Positions 60,823 through 64,000 of a DNA stretch of 64,000 nucleotides are shown here, piece by piece. The notes below the pieces were generated by a model, which saw only the letters and a list, made by a program, of their open reading frames with translations, did not search any database and was not told the origin of the DNA. Numbering within the stretch: position 1 is the stretch's first letter; the number at the start of each line of letters is the position of its first letter. Origin of the DNA: Heliocidaris tuberculata (taxonomy: Eukaryota; Echinodermata; Echinoidea; Camarodonta; Echinometridae); NCBI GenBank assembly GCA_025618425.1, contig CM046846.1, positions 1,312,642 through 1,376,641 on the forward strand, in the 5' to 3' direction. The position numbers were made by a program, and so were the translations under genes.

Positions 60823-61210
60823 CATTAACGATAGCCTGCTAACCAATGGCTAGTAAAAATCACGGCGGACTAGCCAAAATCTGAAGTTTCTAGTCCGTGT
60901 GGCTAGCCAAAATATCACTCTAGTGTCGCACAAAGGATAACCCTTATAGGATGTTTGTGCCATATTATTATTATTTTTTTTTTTTTTTTTTTTTTTGGGG
61001 GGGGGGGGGGTCAGAGCAACAGAGAAAAGAATGTTTATTGCCAACTGGATAGATTCCGTCTCAGTAAACAGTTTGTTATGCTTTTTAAAAAATGAGGCTG
61101 GTGGACTAGTCAATTTTCATGGTGGCTAGTCAAAATTCTGGAGGACTACCCAAAATTAGAGCTAACTAGTCCGTCTGGCTAGTTTAAAAAAAGTTAAGCG
61201 CAAACCCTGT
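60823..61210. mobile_element. MITE-like element with CAGGGTTCGACATTAACG end
   Basis: Left CAGGGTTCGACATTAACG, right CTTAACGCGCAAACCCTG-like end (GTTAAGCGCAAACCCTG). The interior repeats (GG)ACTAGCCAAAAT and its variants at least five times on both sides of a poly-T/poly-G stretch (60967-61010). TATAT flanks both ends. Confidence 0.65.
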
Positions 61211-63867
61211 ATATCATATCTTTATTAAAGATCATGCATGCTTATACATATAACACCAACCCATTGGGTTAGCTGGCAGGTTATTGAGGCACTATATGTA
61301 TTGAGGCACTACATGTACGTCATGAGGAATAAATTGTCATTCAATGTCGAAATTATAAATACAACATGTCATTCATTTATACATTCAACTGTGCTATACC
61401 AACAAAAAATGATTTTGGTGAGGATTTTGCGAGAGCCCTTAAGATTACTTTGCTGTATTTACTCCATCCTGGCACATTCTTTTTTTTTGGTGCTTGTCAG
61501 AGAATTTTTGAGTAAAAAAGACACAAAAAAATGCTGATGACCTTGTGGAGGGGGGCTTGTCATAAATTTTTTCGGACTATTGTGCCCCCTCCCTCACAAA
61601 ATCTGGATCTGCCACTGATTTACACATGATAAATTGAGATATGATGGATGTCTTCATGTATATGTGACTCTGAAAACAACAAATTGGAATTTACAAAACG
61701 CAAAGTTTTGTTCTAATGGTTTTTCTTAGCACATGCATTTTTTTTCTTCACAAGGTTCATGGTATGATCCTGGTAGTCACCAACAAACATTTGAGAACGA
61801 GCAGTTAATTCAGGAAAATGACTTGTAATTAAGCTTGAGCTGAGCCTGAGAGGTACTTTATTTCCTGATGTACATCCACCGATCTGGGAAATAGATATCA
61901 TTTCATGTCAATCGGCAAAGGAAGGTCAATTTTACGCTTGGATAAATTCTGTTGCTATATGCAGTCTATTTTACATCGATAAGCGCTCTGTGTGTTGCAT
62001 ACGCTAAGGGATAACCACCAGCATAACCTTTCAAGTTAAAGATAGTACTGTACATTAATATATGTTTTAGATTTTGGGGTGTAACTGAAAAACCAATCCT
62101 TTGTGTAGGAAACAATGAAATAACTTTTTTTTAAACATAAGTGGAGAGACAAAAAAATTCTGGTTCACACAAATTCAAAAGTTTCTATTCTGGACCTGAA
62201 AATATTCAAATGTATACAGGCACCTGTACGTAGTACAAACACTTGTAAAATTCAATATTGTGCATTTCAACCCACAGGAACAAAAGTTTAATAGTGAGGA
62301 GTAACTGTCTTTTTTCTACATTGCTGTGTCAGCTTTACTTAGCAGAAAAAAAAAACCAAAGAAAGAGCAACCCTCCCAAAAGGAAACTGCTCTTTTAACA
62401 TACCAAGTGATAAACATATTACCAAAATCCTAAAAGATATGTGCACGGTACTTAATTTCTCTTACAGTGATAAAAAAGTTTATTTGAGCTTTGTGTGAAA
62501 TGTATGTTAGTGTTTCATTCATATTTACAGCATACAAATCACAAAAAAATATTTTTTTCTGTATATTTAGGGTTCCATGTCGCTATACTGTATTCAAAAT
62601 ATTAACCTTAAAGCTCATGTAGAGTATTGGTAGCAAAAAGGAAATTGGAAAGAAACATGTTAAATATAGTCGCATGTTGTTCTCCTTGTATCAAAAGATG
62701 TCTGTAAGAGATCATTTGGTATTCCATCTATGATTTCTCGTGAATTTCAGTGTAAATATCTGTAAGGAATGCTTGATCAATGCCATTATGCTAGGACCCT
62801 TCCACCCCGACGGCTCCCCGCACAGCAATCTTGGGGCTTCGCATAGAGACAGCGTGTGTGCACTGTGTGTAGCTACTCATCATTGATTTTACACGTGTGT
62901 GTACAGTGTATAGCACATGCTGCCTTTGTTAGGATTTTACATGCCTGTCCCGGCACATAAATTAGTTTTTGCCTCTTTTTTATTTAATATTAAACTTCAG
63001 GAGGCGAAATCATCACAGTGTCTTAGTATTGCTAGTATCTTGCTATTTATCAACAAAAATTGAAGAAATCTGACGAACAGTTTTTGAGGGCTTACCAAAA
63101 CTTTACATGACCTTTAAATGTTGATTCTATTAAGAGATATTGCAAGTTGAAATACACTCCCAATAAACAAAACAGCGACTTATGAGGAGACTAGTCAACG
63201 CACCCGTACGCTCTCGCATAGAAATAATGGCCCTTGCGGAACCGAACACGTAGTGGGGTTCCGCGCGAGGGGGTTTCATGTTTTCTTTCATTTTCTTCAT
63301 ACTCTGTAATCATTAACCCATAGAAGGCCACTCAGGTAAAGTGTTTTGAGGTTGATCTTATACATTCTAGCGGTATACAAATTATATTTTTAGTTGATTG
63401 GTACACTTTAAGCTAAATTCTTTATTCATTGAAGTCATTCTATAAGCCATGCCAGCAAAGGACCCTAACCCTGCTATCAATACTGAATAAAGGCTGCCTG
63501 CTGGTGACCCACAAATATCATCATTCTGCGACGACGACGTACGTCCCCTGACTGCTATCCCGTAAGGATACTGTACTCACGCAGCGTATAATCATGGTTC
63601 ACTAGACAGCGTCTAGTGCACGATTAACCCATGAATTATCCAAACTGGCAGCGGCCAGCCATCTGGCTGCGGTTCCCATCCAGATTTAGCACACAAGCTG
63701 TTGGAAAGCCTGCTTGTACATTGAAGAAAAGAAAGTAAAGAAGAAAGGGAATTATGATGTGTAAACATGACTGAGAAGCAAATAAGGAGATCTCTGTTAA
63801 TTGGTGCTTCTTTTCTCATACATTATTCTTGTACAGGCACCACCATATGAACTTATTATCTCTTTTA

Positions 63868-63891
63868 CTTCTCTCTCTCTCTCTCTCTCTG
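63868..63891. repeat. (CT)n microsatellite
   Basis: Short CT array; another begins at the right edge (about 63979). Confidence 0.85.
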
Positions 63892-64000
63892 TCACTTTCT
63901 TCTATTGATAATTTAATTTCCAATTTGTATTCAATTTGTATAGAGTAGTGAAGCTATGAAAATGCACTTTGGCTCCTCCACTCTCTTTCTCTCTCTCACT

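Larger units (their letters stand above)
58478..64000 (+). other. STARD10 intron 3 (incomplete)
   Basis: No coding exon found. It includes an (AT)n run, MITE-like elements at 60443-60774 and 60823-61210, and a CT microsatellite near the right edge. The part from 61,220 to 63,860 is AT-rich without a clear repeat or gene. Confidence 0.65.

Noticed and set aside
1..64000. CRISPR arrays, bacterial operons, prophage
   Set aside because: No regularly spaced identical repeats with unique spacers; the genes are spliced and eukaryotic.

Overview
The window is eukaryotic, intron-rich and mostly non-coding. It most likely comes from a marine invertebrate deuterostome, probably an echinoderm (sea-urchin-like). 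Reasons are the spliced coding exons with GT/AG borders, the many short palindromic DNA transposons, the abundance of TACATGTA words, CT microsatellites and unusually frequent poly-G/poly-C runs, and vertebrate-like conservation of a STARD10-type START domain. The taxon is inferred; no marker gene fixes it.

Two genes sit head to head. On the minus strand, about 32.1 kb down to 5.8 kb, is a large acidic protein gene. It has a 3.76-kb exon (8922-12682) joined in phase to a last coding exon (5798-7833). Two upstream exons (31831-32090 and 20185-20504) each carry a start codon, one hydrophobic segment and a donor in the same phase as the 12682 acceptor, so they look like alternative first exons giving predicted proteins of 2018 or 2038 residues. 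The body holds amphipathic helices that fit the PKA regulatory-subunit (RII) binding motif of A-kinase anchoring proteins, a four-copy NVVA..ISNEM repeat, a three-copy L..LGGE repeat, a recurrent FALV motif and a helical C-terminus. I call it a putative membrane-anchored AKAP-like scaffold; I cannot name an orthologue.

On the plus strand, from 43883 past the right edge, are three exons of a STARD10-like phospholipid-transfer protein (43883-44053, 51745-51892, 58374-58477). They are separated by introns of 6-8 kb and the gene is incomplete here.

Smaller candidates are a signal-peptide ORF (18502-18795, minus) nested in an intron of the acidic gene, a Crypton/DUF3504-type exon (53515-53854, minus) inside STARD10 intron 2 that lacks an in-frame ATG, and an 88-codon ORF behind a TATA box (39434-39700).

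The remaining sequence is introns and intergenic DNA rich in repeats: a 1-kb pyrimidine tract at the left end, at least a dozen palindromic MITE-like elements (one family present twice, one copy nested inside another element, and one hAT-type element with an exact 8-bp target duplication), LINE 3' tails, a tRNA-like SINE head, and long homopolymer runs.
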